A stretch of DNA of 64,000 bases from Methanoregula sp. Lineage in GTDB: Archaea; Halobacteriota; Methanomicrobia; Methanomicrobiales; Methanospirillaceae. Where the stretch lies: contig CP112999.1 in assembly GCA_026625165.1 (NCBI GenBank), forward strand, positions 620,001 through 684,000, written 5' to 3'. Of the stretch, positions 50,016 through 59,064 are shown in pieces. A program made the position numbers and the translations under genes. How positions within the stretch are numbered: position 1 is the stretch's first letter; each line of letters opens with the position of its first letter. Below the pieces are notes generated by a model that did no database searches, had not been told where the DNA came from, and saw nothing but the letters and a program-made list of their open reading frames with translations.

Positions 50016-50744
50016 TCAGGACGGCCGGCGCAGCACGAGGAGCCCTGCGCCGATTGCAGGCAGGACAATGAGCAGATCCAGTGGTACCGGGTGTGTTGTT
50101 GCCGGGACCGGTGTTGACGGGGAAGGGATGACCGGTACCGGTGGAGCAGTGATCACAGTCTCTTCTGCCAAAGCGGTTGTCACGGGCGGCAAGGGTGCAG
50201 AAGTGACTGCACGTGGAACTGTATCTCCCGTGATGGACACCTTCCTTTCGGGCACTCCAAGTGTTACATATACCGTATCCCCGGGCGACTGCGGGTTTTG
50301 TGCTGCAATGGAGAATTTCTTGTCAGCCGTGGCAGACGATGTCCTGAACCCGACGATGGCGACTCCGTCAATATCGGTGGTCACCTGCGCGTAATACCGT
50401 GTGTTCGATGTTGTTGACGAGGATGGCGCGACATCGTCAATAATTGTCCGCCCGTTGCCGTTGTAGTACTGGTACGAGCCGATCACATAGGGGCCTTCCG
50501 GCGGGTCCTGCACCACGTTCACCAGATTGCTGTTGATGACCGGGGGCTGGTCGCCCGGCTCACCGCTCATCGAAAACGTCCGGGCGACCCAGACATAATA
50601 CGCGGTGTTCGGCTTGCCGGTGATCGTGACCGTAAACCCACTCCCCCGTGTCAGCGTGTCCTCGGCAGATGCGATGGGGACCATCGCAATAAGTGCAGAA
50701 CAGACCACTATGATGATAAGAGATCCAAAAATCCGGTGTCTCAA
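50016..50744 (-). CDS. secreted surface protein with C-terminal anchor
   Basis: The 242-residue protein has a signal peptide (FGSLIIIVVCSALIAMVPIA, then SAE), a beta-rich exterior containing TVTITGKPNTAYYVWVARTF near residue 40 and GDQPPVI, a Pro/Thr-rich stalk (about 180-215) and a final membrane helix (LLIVLPAIGAGLLVL) ending RRPS. The exterior resembles repeated surface-layer-type domains seen in Methanomicrobiales. Role probably structural or adhesive (inference). Confidence 0.7.
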   Translation of the reverse strand: MRHRIFGSLIIIVVCSALIAMVPIASAEDTLTRGSGFTVTITGKPNTAYYVWVARTFSMSGEPGDQPPVINSNLVNVVQDPPEGPYVIGSYQYYNGNGRTIIDDVAPSSSTTSNTRYYAQVTTDIDGVAIVGFRTSSATADKKFSIAAQNPQSPGDTVYVTLGVPERKVSITGDTVPRAVTSAPLPPVTTALAEETVITAPPVPVIPSPSTPVPATTHPVPLDLLIVLPAIGAGLLVLRRPS

Positions 50745-50869
50745 GAGAATGCTCCTGGTGCTCCTTTACCAGACGATTGTTGTTTTTCGCGGGTATTGGA
50801 TATTGTGGTCTTGTTATCCGCCCCTCACCTTTTTTACCAATCCTGCCCTCAAGTGATACAGGGATCTGT

Positions 50870-52162
50870 ATGGCAATCGACTGGTATAACGAATTTGTGG
50901 ACCTGAACTATTCGCCTGCAAAAGACGACCTTGTCTGCCTCTTCTATTTCGAACCGGCTGCCGGCATCAGCAGGGAGGAGGCCGTGGGCCGGATCGCGTC
51001 TGAGAGCTCGACGGGCACATGGACAACGCTCTTTTCTATGCCGCCGCGGATGAAGAAGCTGCAGGCGACCGCGTTTGATATTGACGGGAACTTTGTCAGG
51101 ATCGCGTACCCTCTTGCGCTCTGGGAAGAGGGAAATGCCGTCCAGCTCTTAAGCGGGATTGCCGGAAACATCTTCGGGATGAAAGCGGTAAAAAACCTCC
51201 GGCTTATCGATGCCACGCTGCCGCCGGCATACCTGAAGCACTTTAAAGGCCCGCACTTCGGAAACGACGGGATCCGGAAGATGATGAATATCCATGGCCG
51301 GCCACTGACCGGCGCCGTCCCAAAGCCCAAGATCGGGTTTACCGCAAAGGAGCACGCTGAAATCGGGTACGAGACATGGATGGGCGGGTTCGACTTTGTC
51401 AAAGACGACGAGAACTTAACCTCAACCTCGTTCAACCGGTTCGAGGACCGGGTCAACCTGATGACCCGGAAGCGGGAGAAGGCGGAGAATGAGACCGGTG
51501 AGAAGAAGTCCGCGTTCCTCAACATCACGGCTGACGTGGATACGATGAAGAAGCGTGCCGATCTCCTTGCGGAATACGGCTGGAACTACGCGATGATCGA
51601 TGTGGTCGTGGTCGGGACAGCCGGTGTAGCGACCATGCGGGACTACTGTTCGGATCTCGGCCTTGCGATCCACGCCCACCGTGCGATGCACGCGGCGTTC
51701 GACCGGAACAAAAAGCACGGGATGACGATGTATTTCCTTGCCAAGATCATGCGCCTGCTCGGCGTTTCGCAGATCCACACGGGAACCGCAGTCGGGAAGC
51801 TGGCCGGGACAAGGAAGGAGTCCATGCTGCTTGCCGGCCTTTTGCGGGAGAAGAAGGTGGACGCTGTTGAAAAGCTATGCCTTTTTCAGGACTGGGGGAA
51901 GATCAGGAACGCCTTCCCCGTTTCCTCCGGAGGGCTGCACCCCGGCCTTGTGCCGGATGTAATGGACATCTACGGCACCGAGCTCGTGCTGCTGGTCTCC
52001 GGCGGCATCCACGGCCACCCCAAAGGCACCCGGGCCGGGGCAAGGGCGACCATGCAGGCGATCGAGGCATGGCAGGAGGATGTCACGCTCGATGAAAAAG
52101 CAAAGAAGGCAAAGGAACTCTCACAGGCACTGGAGAAGTGGGGATACTACAAGCCGAAGTGA
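50870..52162 (+). CDS. rbcL: ribulose-bisphosphate carboxylase, form III large chain
   Basis: The 430-residue protein is an archaeal RuBisCO. Visible active-site parts are GAVPKPKIG near residue 148, the carbamylated-lysine motif GGFDFVKDDE near 178, HAHRAMHAAF near 268, HTGTAVGKLAGT near 303 and VSSGGLHPG near 352. Methanogens of this order can use form III RuBisCO with phosphoribulokinase in the reductive hexulose-phosphate pathway, or in nucleotide salvage; no kinase gene is in this window to decide. The ATG at 50870 is the family start. Confidence 0.95.
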   Translation: MAIDWYNEFVDLNYSPAKDDLVCLFYFEPAAGISREEAVGRIASESSTGTWTTLFSMPPRMKKLQATAFDIDGNFVRIAYPLALWEEGNAVQLLSGIAGNIFGMKAVKNLRLIDATLPPAYLKHFKGPHFGNDGIRKMMNIHGRPLTGAVPKPKIGFTAKEHAEIGYETWMGGFDFVKDDENLTSTSFNRFEDRVNLMTRKREKAENETGEKKSAFLNITADVDTMKKRADLLAEYGWNYAMIDVVVVGTAGVATMRDYCSDLGLAIHAHRAMHAAFDRNKKHGMTMYFLAKIMRLLGVSQIHTGTAVGKLAGTRKESMLLAGLLREKKVDAVEKLCLFQDWGKIRNAFPVSSGGLHPGLVPDVMDIYGTELVLLVSGGIHGHPKGTRAGARATMQAIEAWQEDVTLDEKAKKAKELSQALEKWGYYKPK

Positions 52163-52177
52163 GTACCGGGTGAAATC

Positions 52178-52615
52178 ATGACACCGGAAGTCCGCGAGCT
52201 GAAACACGAAGAATTTCCTCGTGCTGAGAAATTGTGGGAGCAGTACCGGGGCCAGAAAGCGGACCCGGTGCACGAGCGGATCTTCGGCGTCTTTGCGGAG
52301 GGGGAACTCGTGGCAACGGCCCGCTACACCCGGCACCTGGACGGAAACGAGATGGACTGCGTCTTTGTCCCTGACAAGTTCCGGGGGAAAGGCTATGCGA
52401 GGGATGCCGTGGAAACCCTCATACAAACGTGTGGTTCAGAGACAATTCATATCCATTCGACGATCGTGCTGATCTCCTTTTACAAGACCTTCGGGTTCAC
52501 CCCGATTCCCGAAGAGCAGCTCCCTAAAAGCATCCGCGAGCGGTTCCTCTTCTGCTTTGGCGAGATGCTGGGCTGCAATGTCTGCCCGATGGTGAGGAAA
52601 GGGGATGGGAAGTGA
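52178..52615 (+). CDS. GNAT-family N-acetyltransferase
   Basis: The 145-residue protein has MTPEVRELKHEEFPRAEKLW at the start, the CoA loop VPDKFRGKGYARDAV near residue 68, and ISFYKTFGFTPIPEEQL near 100. The C-terminus carries extra cysteines (CFGEMLGCNVC). It starts 15 bases after rbcL on the same strand, so the two are probably cotranscribed; the substrate is unknown. Confidence 0.82.
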   Translation: MTPEVRELKHEEFPRAEKLWEQYRGQKADPVHERIFGVFAEGELVATARYTRHLDGNEMDCVFVPDKFRGKGYARDAVETLIQTCGSETIHIHSTIVLISFYKTFGFTPIPEEQLPKSIRERFLFCFGEMLGCNVCPMVRKGDGK

Positions 52616-52695
52616 TCATGACACCTCTTTTTATCACTTTCACCACACGCAGTGCCTAAGAATATCAATCCATGTGACAAGGTCTTCACCGGTAA

Positions 52696-53112
52696 ATGAT
52701 GATACTCAACCTCAATCTTGCGCAGCGTCGTGTCCTGTTGCTGCTCCAGCGGGAAGGCCCAAAGGATGCAGAGGTCATTGCCGATCGTCTGCGCATCCCG
52801 TTGAGCGAAGCCCGGGAAGCGATCGCAACACTGGCAGAAGAAGATCTGGTCACAACTCCGGACCAGAGTGTTGCTGAACTAACAGAATCGGGGGAGAAGT
52901 ATAACCTCCTTTGCGATGAGAGTATTGAGGAAGAGCTTGGTCGCCTGAAAGGATGCAGGGCCGGCATTCTCCGGTATATTCAGGAAACGGAACGGCACCT
53001 GGTTACCCTGCAATCGCTGTCTGTACATCTCAATTGTCCGGAGGGGGAGATCTCCAAAGCACTGGATGCCCTTGAAGATCTTGGGTATCCGGTACTGGAC
53101 ATCGTATCATAA
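52696..53112 (+). CDS. winged-helix domain protein
   Basis: The 138-residue protein appears to hold two helical DNA-binding-like modules: LNLAQRRVLLLLQREGPKDA then EVIADRLRIPLSEAREAIAT near residues 6-45, and SLSVHLNCPEGEISKALDAL near 110. The first resembles winged helices of archaeal regulators and of the PheS N-terminal region. Adjacent ATG codons at 52696 and 52699 are both possible starts. It precedes the uncharacterised gene at 53291. Confidence 0.68.
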   Translation: MMILNLNLAQRRVLLLLQREGPKDAEVIADRLRIPLSEAREAIATLAEEDLVTTPDQSVAELTESGEKYNLLCDESIEEELGRLKGCRAGILRYIQETERHLVTLQSLSVHLNCPEGEISKALDALEDLGYPVLDIVS

Positions 53113-53290
53113 TCACGGGTCCGGATCCGCGATGACAGGAACAGATCACAATCCTAATGATAGGGAAAATCCCTACAGTGCAAACAGAGCCGGTAGTCCG
53201 GACTATTGTTATATCCCGGCCGTGCCGGGCTGCATCGGCATCCTGATACTATAAGAAATCCCTGAGATTAGGAATACGGGTTCATGCACC

Positions 53291-54547
53291 ATGGCATCCT
53301 TGAGCCAGAGAATGTACGGGTACAGCTTCTCCGAGATCGAAAAGGAGATCCTGTTCCGTAAAAATAATATGGGCTTTGTCCGCCCCGCCAATACGGAAGG
53401 CACCGTCTTTTATCTCGACCCTTCCCCATTTTTGAAAACACCGAAGCGGGAGGTGTATGTCGCCCTCTGCCCGCCTCCCCAAAAAGGAGCACTCATCCGG
53501 GTATCCGTTTCGGAAACCCGGGAAGAGATATTCAAGGATCATGTCGGGTATTTCCGGCTCCTGATCCACTGCATCACGTCCTTTGAACCCATCGATCCAA
53601 ACACCCTTATCCGGCACCATTCCCTGCTCCATCCTGATGAAGTAACCGGTTTCTTCAGCCTGCCGTACACCGGGGAGGAGGAGATCGTCAATGAGATTGC
53701 CATGTGCTCTGCCCTGTATACGATCTCTTCGCCCCCGCTTCCGGATCAGAAAGGGGGGATCAATGCAGCTGTACTGGGAAGATCAAAACCGTGGGCCGGG
53801 TTCAAGCGCAGCATGGACATCATCCCCTCTGAACTGAAACGGGAATCATCAGACTACTTCTACAGGCTCTCCATGCAGGAAGAGGATTATGCAAACCTGA
53901 AAAGCCGGGAGATCAGCCTCGCCTTCCTCAATCCGGAACGTGTGCCTATGCACATCCCGCTCGTCCTGGATGTTGAGATCAAAAATCTTTCAAAATACAA
54001 AGAAACACTTCAGGTTCAAAAACCGCTGGTAACGGCATTCATGCTCGATGCGCTGCTGATGCAACCGGTATTACCGGATAACCTTCAGGGGTCAATCGTT
54101 GACACAATGTACGAGCTGGTCTCTGACGTCAAAGGATCGGGTAGTATCCCCTATACCCAGGATTTCAACACCCTCATACCCCGGCTCGGCGCCTCGTTTG
54201 CCCGGTATAACTCACGGTTCAATGTCAGCAGTGACGATATCAGGAAAGGTGTCGACCTGTGGTCTGACATGTTCTACCGGGCGAAAAAGATCGTCTCGAC
54301 CCAGCATCCCGTTGCCCGGCTGTACCGGCTGAGCGATGCGGCAAGGAGATTGTATGTTGACTTAAACGATGTCTATGGCATCGAAAATCCGATCATGGTT
54401 GCAGAGATCCCCGCGCATATCGCAGGAGCAAAAAATCCCGATAAATATGAAGAGGCGATGGAAGACCTCAACCGACAGGGGCTTATCATCCGTCTGAACC
54501 ATTGCACAATCAAATTACTTGATTTCGGGAAACAGTGTCTGACCTAA
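53291..54547 (+). CDS. uncharacterised 418-residue protein
   Basis: I do not recognise this protein. It is soluble, with no signal peptide, membrane segment or Walker motif. The N-terminal third is beta-rich (MYGYSFSEIEKEILFRKNNM, VFYLDPSPFL). The C-terminal part holds RLGASFARYNSRFNVSSDDI and YEEAMEDLNRQGLIIRL, which in spacing resemble the lid helices and winged helix at the end of MCM/AAA+ proteins, but no ATPase core precedes them. It sits between a winged-helix gene and uvrB. Confidence 0.65.
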   Translation: MASLSQRMYGYSFSEIEKEILFRKNNMGFVRPANTEGTVFYLDPSPFLKTPKREVYVALCPPPQKGALIRVSVSETREEIFKDHVGYFRLLIHCITSFEPIDPNTLIRHHSLLHPDEVTGFFSLPYTGEEEIVNEIAMCSALYTISSPPLPDQKGGINAAVLGRSKPWAGFKRSMDIIPSELKRESSDYFYRLSMQEEDYANLKSREISLAFLNPERVPMHIPLVLDVEIKNLSKYKETLQVQKPLVTAFMLDALLMQPVLPDNLQGSIVDTMYELVSDVKGSGSIPYTQDFNTLIPRLGASFARYNSRFNVSSDDIRKGVDLWSDMFYRAKKIVSTQHPVARLYRLSDAARRLYVDLNDVYGIENPIMVAEIPAHIAGAKNPDKYEEAMEDLNRQGLIIRLNHCTIKLLDFGKQCLT

Positions 54548-54643
54548 AATGGCAGTACATGGCCGATCCTCATTTTCACAACCGCTTTCATCGTTGATTC
54601 AGCACCTTTCTTCCACACACTTTCCAGCCGCAAGCCGATCCCT

Positions 54644-54653
54644 TTTAATATCC
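54644..54653 (+). promoter_or_regulatory. TATA box of uvrB
   Basis: TTTTAATATC lies 22-31 bases before the uvrB GTG. That spacing places the transcription start at or next to the start codon, so uvrB is probably leaderless; no Shine-Dalgarno is seen. Confidence 0.5.
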
Positions 54654-54674
54654 TAGTCAGACATCCTAAGCACC

Positions 54675-56615
54675 GTGACCAAATTCCAGCTCACCTCCAC
54701 ATTCGCACCGGCCGGCTCCCAGCCGGAAGCGATAGCGGAGCTGAAAAAAGGAATGGAGAAGAACGACCGGTTCCTGACACTGCTCGGCGTCACCGGCTCA
54801 GGTAAGACATTTACGATGGCAAACGTGATTGCAGCTGTTAACAGGCCGACGTTGGTCATCGCCCACAACAAGACGCTCGCCGCCCAGCTGTACCAGGAGT
54901 TCTGCGACTTCTTCCCCAAAAACCGGGTCGAGTATTTCGTCTCGTACTATGATTACTACCAGCCTGAGTCCTACATCCCGGCCAAAGACCAGTATATCGA
55001 GAAGGATTCTGCGATCAACCCGAAAATTGAGATGATGCGCCTCTCTTCCACCGCCTCGCTCTCGCACCGGCGCGACGTGATTGTCGTCGCCTCGGTATCC
55101 TGCATCTTCGGGCTCGGGAACCCGGAAAACTTCCGGAACATGGGATTTGAACTGGCGGTGGGCCAGAAGGTCTCACGGAACGAAATTATGAGCCGGTTGC
55201 TTGACATCCAGTTCGAACGCAACGATATCGACCTCTCGCCCGGCAGGTTCCGTGTCAAGGGCGACACGATTGATATTGTGCCCGGTTACTTTAACGAGAT
55301 CATCCGGTTCGAGATGTTTGGCGACAGTATCGAGCGGATCCGGGAGGTGGACAAAAATACCGGTGCAAAGAAGGAGGAACTGAAGTACTTCCATGTCTAC
55401 CCGGCCCGGCACTTCGTGACGCCAGAGAGCGCAAGGAAGACGGCAATCGCCTCGATAAAGGATGAGCTGGATAAAGTACTGCCAACGCTCGGGATGATCG
55501 AGGCACACCGGCTCGAACAGAGGACCCGGTTTGATATTGAGATGATTGAAGAGACGGGTTCATGCAAAGGGATCGAGAACTATTCCCGGCACTTCGACGG
55601 CAGGAAATCAGGTGAAAAACCGTACTGCCTTCTCGACTATTTCCCCGATGACTTTCTCATGATCATCGATGAGAGCCACCAGACCATCCCCCAGCTCCAC
55701 GGTATGTACAACGGCGACCTTTCCCGGAAAAAAACACTCGTCGATTACGGGTTCCGGCTCCCGAGTGCGCTGGACAACCGGCCGCTCAGGTTTACAGAGT
55801 TTGAGCAGTATATGCAGCAGGTGGTCTTTGTGTCGGCAACACCGGGCCCGTACGAGCTTGCGCAATCGGTGCAGGTTGTCGAACAGATCATACGCCCCAC
55901 CGGGCTTGTCGACCCGGAGGTGGAGGTGCGCCCCACTGAAGGGCAGACAGATGACGTGATCCGGGAAGTGCACTCAACGATTGCAAGGGGCGACCGGGTG
56001 CTGGTGACCACGCTCACCAAAAAACTTGCCGAAGAGTTATCGGAATACCTCGCCGACCGTGGTGTCCGTACCCGGTACCTCCACTCCGAGATCCAGACGC
56101 TGGAACGATCCGAGATCATCCGCGAGCTCCGGCTGGGCAAGTTCGATGTGCTCGTCGGCATCAACCTTTTACGGGAAGGGCTTGACATCCCCGAGGTCGG
56201 GTTCATCGGGATCCTCGACGCCGACAAGGAAGGGTTTTTACGTGATGCACGGAGCCTGGTCCAGATTATCGGGCGGGCAGCGCGCAACGTCAATTCACGG
56301 GTAGTCCTGTATGCCGACACCATGACCGACTCGATGAAGAAGGCCATTTCAGAGACAAAGCGACGGCGGGACCTGCAGATCGCGTACAACCGTGAGCATG
56401 ATATCGTCCCGCAGACGATCAGAAAACCGGTAAAGGAAAAGGAAGTCGATATCAAAGATACAAAGCATGTGCCCAAGAGCGAGATCCCCAATGTCACGAT
56501 TGAGCTCGAGAAGCAGATGCGGGACGCAGCGGAGAACCTGGACTTCGAGCGGGCGATCGCGATCAGGGAACAGATAAAAAAGCTCAACGAAAGGCTCAAA
56601 TCAGCAGGGAAATAA
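54675..56615 (+). CDS. uvrB: excinuclease ABC subunit B
   Basis: UvrB verifies damage and recruits UvrC. The 646-residue SF2 helicase-like protein has Walker A GVTGSGKT near residue 38, the beta-hairpin region YYDYYQPESYIP near 92, motif II region IDESHQT near 333, LLREGLDIPEVG near 493, QIIGRAARN near 533, and the C-terminal UVR motif MRDAAENLDFERAI near 617. The start is GTG, supported by a TATA box at leaderless distance. It is separated from uvrA-uvrC by 25 kb. Confidence 0.96.
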   Translation: MTKFQLTSTFAPAGSQPEAIAELKKGMEKNDRFLTLLGVTGSGKTFTMANVIAAVNRPTLVIAHNKTLAAQLYQEFCDFFPKNRVEYFVSYYDYYQPESYIPAKDQYIEKDSAINPKIEMMRLSSTASLSHRRDVIVVASVSCIFGLGNPENFRNMGFELAVGQKVSRNEIMSRLLDIQFERNDIDLSPGRFRVKGDTIDIVPGYFNEIIRFEMFGDSIERIREVDKNTGAKKEELKYFHVYPARHFVTPESARKTAIASIKDELDKVLPTLGMIEAHRLEQRTRFDIEMIEETGSCKGIENYSRHFDGRKSGEKPYCLLDYFPDDFLMIIDESHQTIPQLHGMYNGDLSRKKTLVDYGFRLPSALDNRPLRFTEFEQYMQQVVFVSATPGPYELAQSVQVVEQIIRPTGLVDPEVEVRPTEGQTDDVIREVHSTIARGDRVLVTTLTKKLAEELSEYLADRGVRTRYLHSEIQTLERSEIIRELRLGKFDVLVGINLLREGLDIPEVGFIGILDADKEGFLRDARSLVQIIGRAARNVNSRVVLYADTMTDSMKKAISETKRRRDLQIAYNREHDIVPQTIRKPVKEKEVDIKDTKHVPKSEIPNVTIELEKQMRDAAENLDFERAIAIREQIKKLNERLKSAGK

Positions 56616-56650
56616 TCGTCCACCGTTAAGGAGAAATAAGAGGTAAAATC

Positions 56651-57652
56651 TTATTTTGTGACCGGATCCGTGCCTGCAACCGGTCCGGGATCTGCTTCGG
56701 TCTCTAGTATATCATCCGCCCCGATCCCGTAATATTTCTTGATAATGTTTCTCACTTTGTCGGATTCGATCCAGCCTATATCGATCTGGGTGATGATCCG
56801 GTCGATCTCTTTTGCTTGTGCCAGCACTTTATTTGCCACATCCTCGGCAAGCATGCAGGTGAGCCCGACGATGACTGCGAGAGGGTTCCGGATATGATCC
56901 CCTAGGATTGCAAACTGCTCGATGTTCTTCTCGATCTGCTTTAATGCAGTGCGCTGTGCCGCCTCCATCTGCTTGCGCTGGGTGATATCCACCATGGTGC
57001 AGACCATCTGGTTGTCAGGCAGCATTCCCGCGGCTAGGAGCACCCAGCGGATATCCGATGTTTTTGCGGTAAAGCGCGTCTCGAAATTCTCAACGCCCTC
57101 TTCTTTTACCAGGGCAAAGAACCCCTCGCGTTGGGAAGCGTCAACCCACAGCACGGAGAATGGCACGTCACGGATCTCCTGCATGGAATAGCCAAGTATT
57201 GATGCAAACCGCTGGTTCGCCTCGATGATGGAGAGGGTATTGGCATCGATCAGCCCGGTGCCGGCTTCTGAGTTGTTGAAGATACCCCGGTACTTTGCCT
57301 CGCTTTTCTGGAGGTTCAGGGCAAGGCTTGAGACAACCGCAGCTACACCGATCATAATTATCGCTTTGAACAGGCCGGTTACCAGATCAGGAGTGGAGCC
57401 GCCCATAAGAACATAAATCATGAGCAGGTAGATCGCGGTGACAAGAAATGCAAACAGCATCCCCTTCTTCGGGTACCAGTAGGCAGTGATGACGACAGGG
57501 ATAAAGAACAGTCCCGGGGTTACCTCAGTCATTCCGAAAGACAAACTGAAAATATTGACAAGGATGGAAAGGATGGTGGTATTTACGATAATGAAGAACC
57601 AGATGCCGACAAAGCTTTCGTCCCGGATGCCGGGTTCCTTGGTGTTTTCCAT
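56651..57652 (-). CDS. membrane PAS sensor with histidine-kinase-like dimerisation segment but no ATPase domain
   Basis: The 333-residue protein has four or so N-terminal membrane helices (residues about 15-110), a PAS domain (YRGIFNNSEAGTGLIDANTL near 122 to MVDITQRKQMEA near 225), and an H-box-like LGDHIRNPLAVIVGL near 252. No N, G1 or G2 box follows: the last 60 residues are a short helix with EIDRIITQIDIGWIESDKVR. It may be a truncated kinase or a sensor that relies on a partner. Confidence 0.8.
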   Translation of the reverse strand: MENTKEPGIRDESFVGIWFFIIVNTTILSILVNIFSLSFGMTEVTPGLFFIPVVITAYWYPKKGMLFAFLVTAIYLLMIYVLMGGSTPDLVTGLFKAIIMIGVAAVVSSLALNLQKSEAKYRGIFNNSEAGTGLIDANTLSIIEANQRFASILGYSMQEIRDVPFSVLWVDASQREGFFALVKEEGVENFETRFTAKTSDIRWVLLAAGMLPDNQMVCTMVDITQRKQMEAAQRTALKQIEKNIEQFAILGDHIRNPLAVIVGLTCMLAEDVANKVLAQAKEIDRIITQIDIGWIESDKVRNIIKKYYGIGADDILETEADPGPVAGTDPVTK

Positions 57653-57798
57653 CGTGTATCAACCTTTTTTTGAGGCAGGTATTTTTGTCAACAATCAATT
57701 TTTTTTAATCCCTAAACTTACTCTCTGTGCCGGTATAAATGCTCACATCATTAAGGTTAATAATATTTGCTTCTGTGGGGAAAAACAATATTCACTGG

Positions 57799-58356
57799 CT
57801 ACAACCCTGCATATTCAAGCAGCAGGAGAAATCCTGCCAGGAGGATGACCGCGGGGATGATCACGAGCCACTCGTTGACCTTCAGGAATTCGGGAAGTGT
57901 CGTATTTTTAAATTTACCCTGGTGCAGGAAGCGGGAATTGAGGAACGGATAGAAACGGGCAAAAAGTCCGGCACCGATCAGTATCCCGGTAAACCCGCCA
58001 GCCAGCGCATCGAGCGCACCTTGTCCTGCTGCCCCGGCAACCGTCCCGGGACAGTAACCCAGCAATGCAAACCCGAGCCCGAAGATAAGACCTCCGTATA
58101 CGCTCGAACCGATAGAGCCTGTCACTACATGTGGCTGTGCCAGCCCCGCCCGTTTCAACAAATGAAACCCGATCATCCCTACAATGACCGCCGAGAGCAT
58201 CATCTTTGTGACGGTAAAATCGTTAAGCAGCAGCTGTCCGACGATCACATCGTAATTTGTGACACCGGATTTCTGGAGCAAAAAGCCAAACGCGATGCCG
58301 ATAATTACCCCGAGCGCGAGCTGGGCGTATGCATTCCGGTGAAGGGTTGTCAGCAT
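57799..58356 (-). CDS. YeeE/YedE family membrane protein (half 2)
   Basis: The 185-residue protein has about five membrane helices and the YeeE-type loop GYCPGTVAGAAGQG near residue 105 with its conserved Cys. YeeE/YedE proteins take up thiosulfate or move sulfur-containing compounds. It follows its partner by 16 bases; together they match the two halves of a full-length YeeE, each carrying one re-entrant Cys loop. Confidence 0.85.
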   Translation of the reverse strand: MLTTLHRNAYAQLALGVIIGIAFGFLLQKSGVTNYDVIVGQLLLNDFTVTKMMLSAVIVGMIGFHLLKRAGLAQPHVVTGSIGSSVYGGLIFGLGFALLGYCPGTVAGAAGQGALDALAGGFTGILIGAGLFARFYPFLNSRFLHQGKFKNTTLPEFLKVNEWLVIIPAVILLAGFLLLLEYAGL

Positions 58357-58372
58357 ATCCTGCCACCACCTC

Positions 58373-58897
58373 TCATGCCCCGATCACCCGGAAGAGTAAC
58401 ATGGCCGTCAGGATGCCGCTGATAAAAAAGCAGGAAGCCGCGGTGATGCCTGCACACGAGAGCTGCGATGTCCCGGAGATCCCGTGCCCGCTTGTGCAGC
58501 CACCTGCCCAGCGTGCTCCAATTTCAAGAAATATACCGCCGATGACAGCGACAAGGACCCTGACGACAGGGTTGGAGCCAAAGGTATCCCCCCAGAGCGC
58601 CGGCACCCATACCATCTCAAAGGAACCCGAGAGCATTGCCGAGATAAACGCGCCGATGACGATGCCCGGGACAACCGCAAGCTTCCAGTCAAGTGCAGGG
58701 GGAATGGTACGGTAATACTCGTTTTTTTCAACCATATCAGGCTGGAACAACAGGGCAATCAGCCCGCTTATCTTGACATATCCCGTCGAACATCCCAGCC
58801 GGCGGTCCGAGAGCAGGAAGCTTATGCACACAAGGACGCCAATTGCGGCACCCGTAATATACGGTGACCATGTCACCTGGGTAAAATACGATAGCAT
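58373..58897 (-). CDS. YeeE/YedE family membrane protein (half 1)
   Basis: The 174-residue protein has about four membrane helices, RRLGCSTGYV near residue 32, and ARWAGGCTSGHGISG near 130, the signature GGCxxGHGxSG of the family. It is first of a two-gene operon likely to form a sulfur-compound permease. A methanogen could use it for thiosulfate or sulfide supply; the substrate is inferred from family only. Confidence 0.87.
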   Translation of the reverse strand: MLSYFTQVTWSPYITGAAIGVLVCISFLLSDRRLGCSTGYVKISGLIALLFQPDMVEKNEYYRTIPPALDWKLAVVPGIVIGAFISAMLSGSFEMVWVPALWGDTFGSNPVVRVLVAVIGGIFLEIGARWAGGCTSGHGISGTSQLSCAGITAASCFFISGILTAMLLFRVIGA

Positions 58898-59064
58898 GTC
58901 CTATCCTACAAATACCGGAGTATGGTGTGATACAAAAAATGTCCCATTCGTGCAAACGGTATCCGGTGAACAAGGATGTTCCCGCACGATGCCCGCGCCA
59001 CTTTTCATGGCGGCGGATATGACCGGCAGAACACCGATAAAAAAAGGGTCCGGATATTGTAAAA

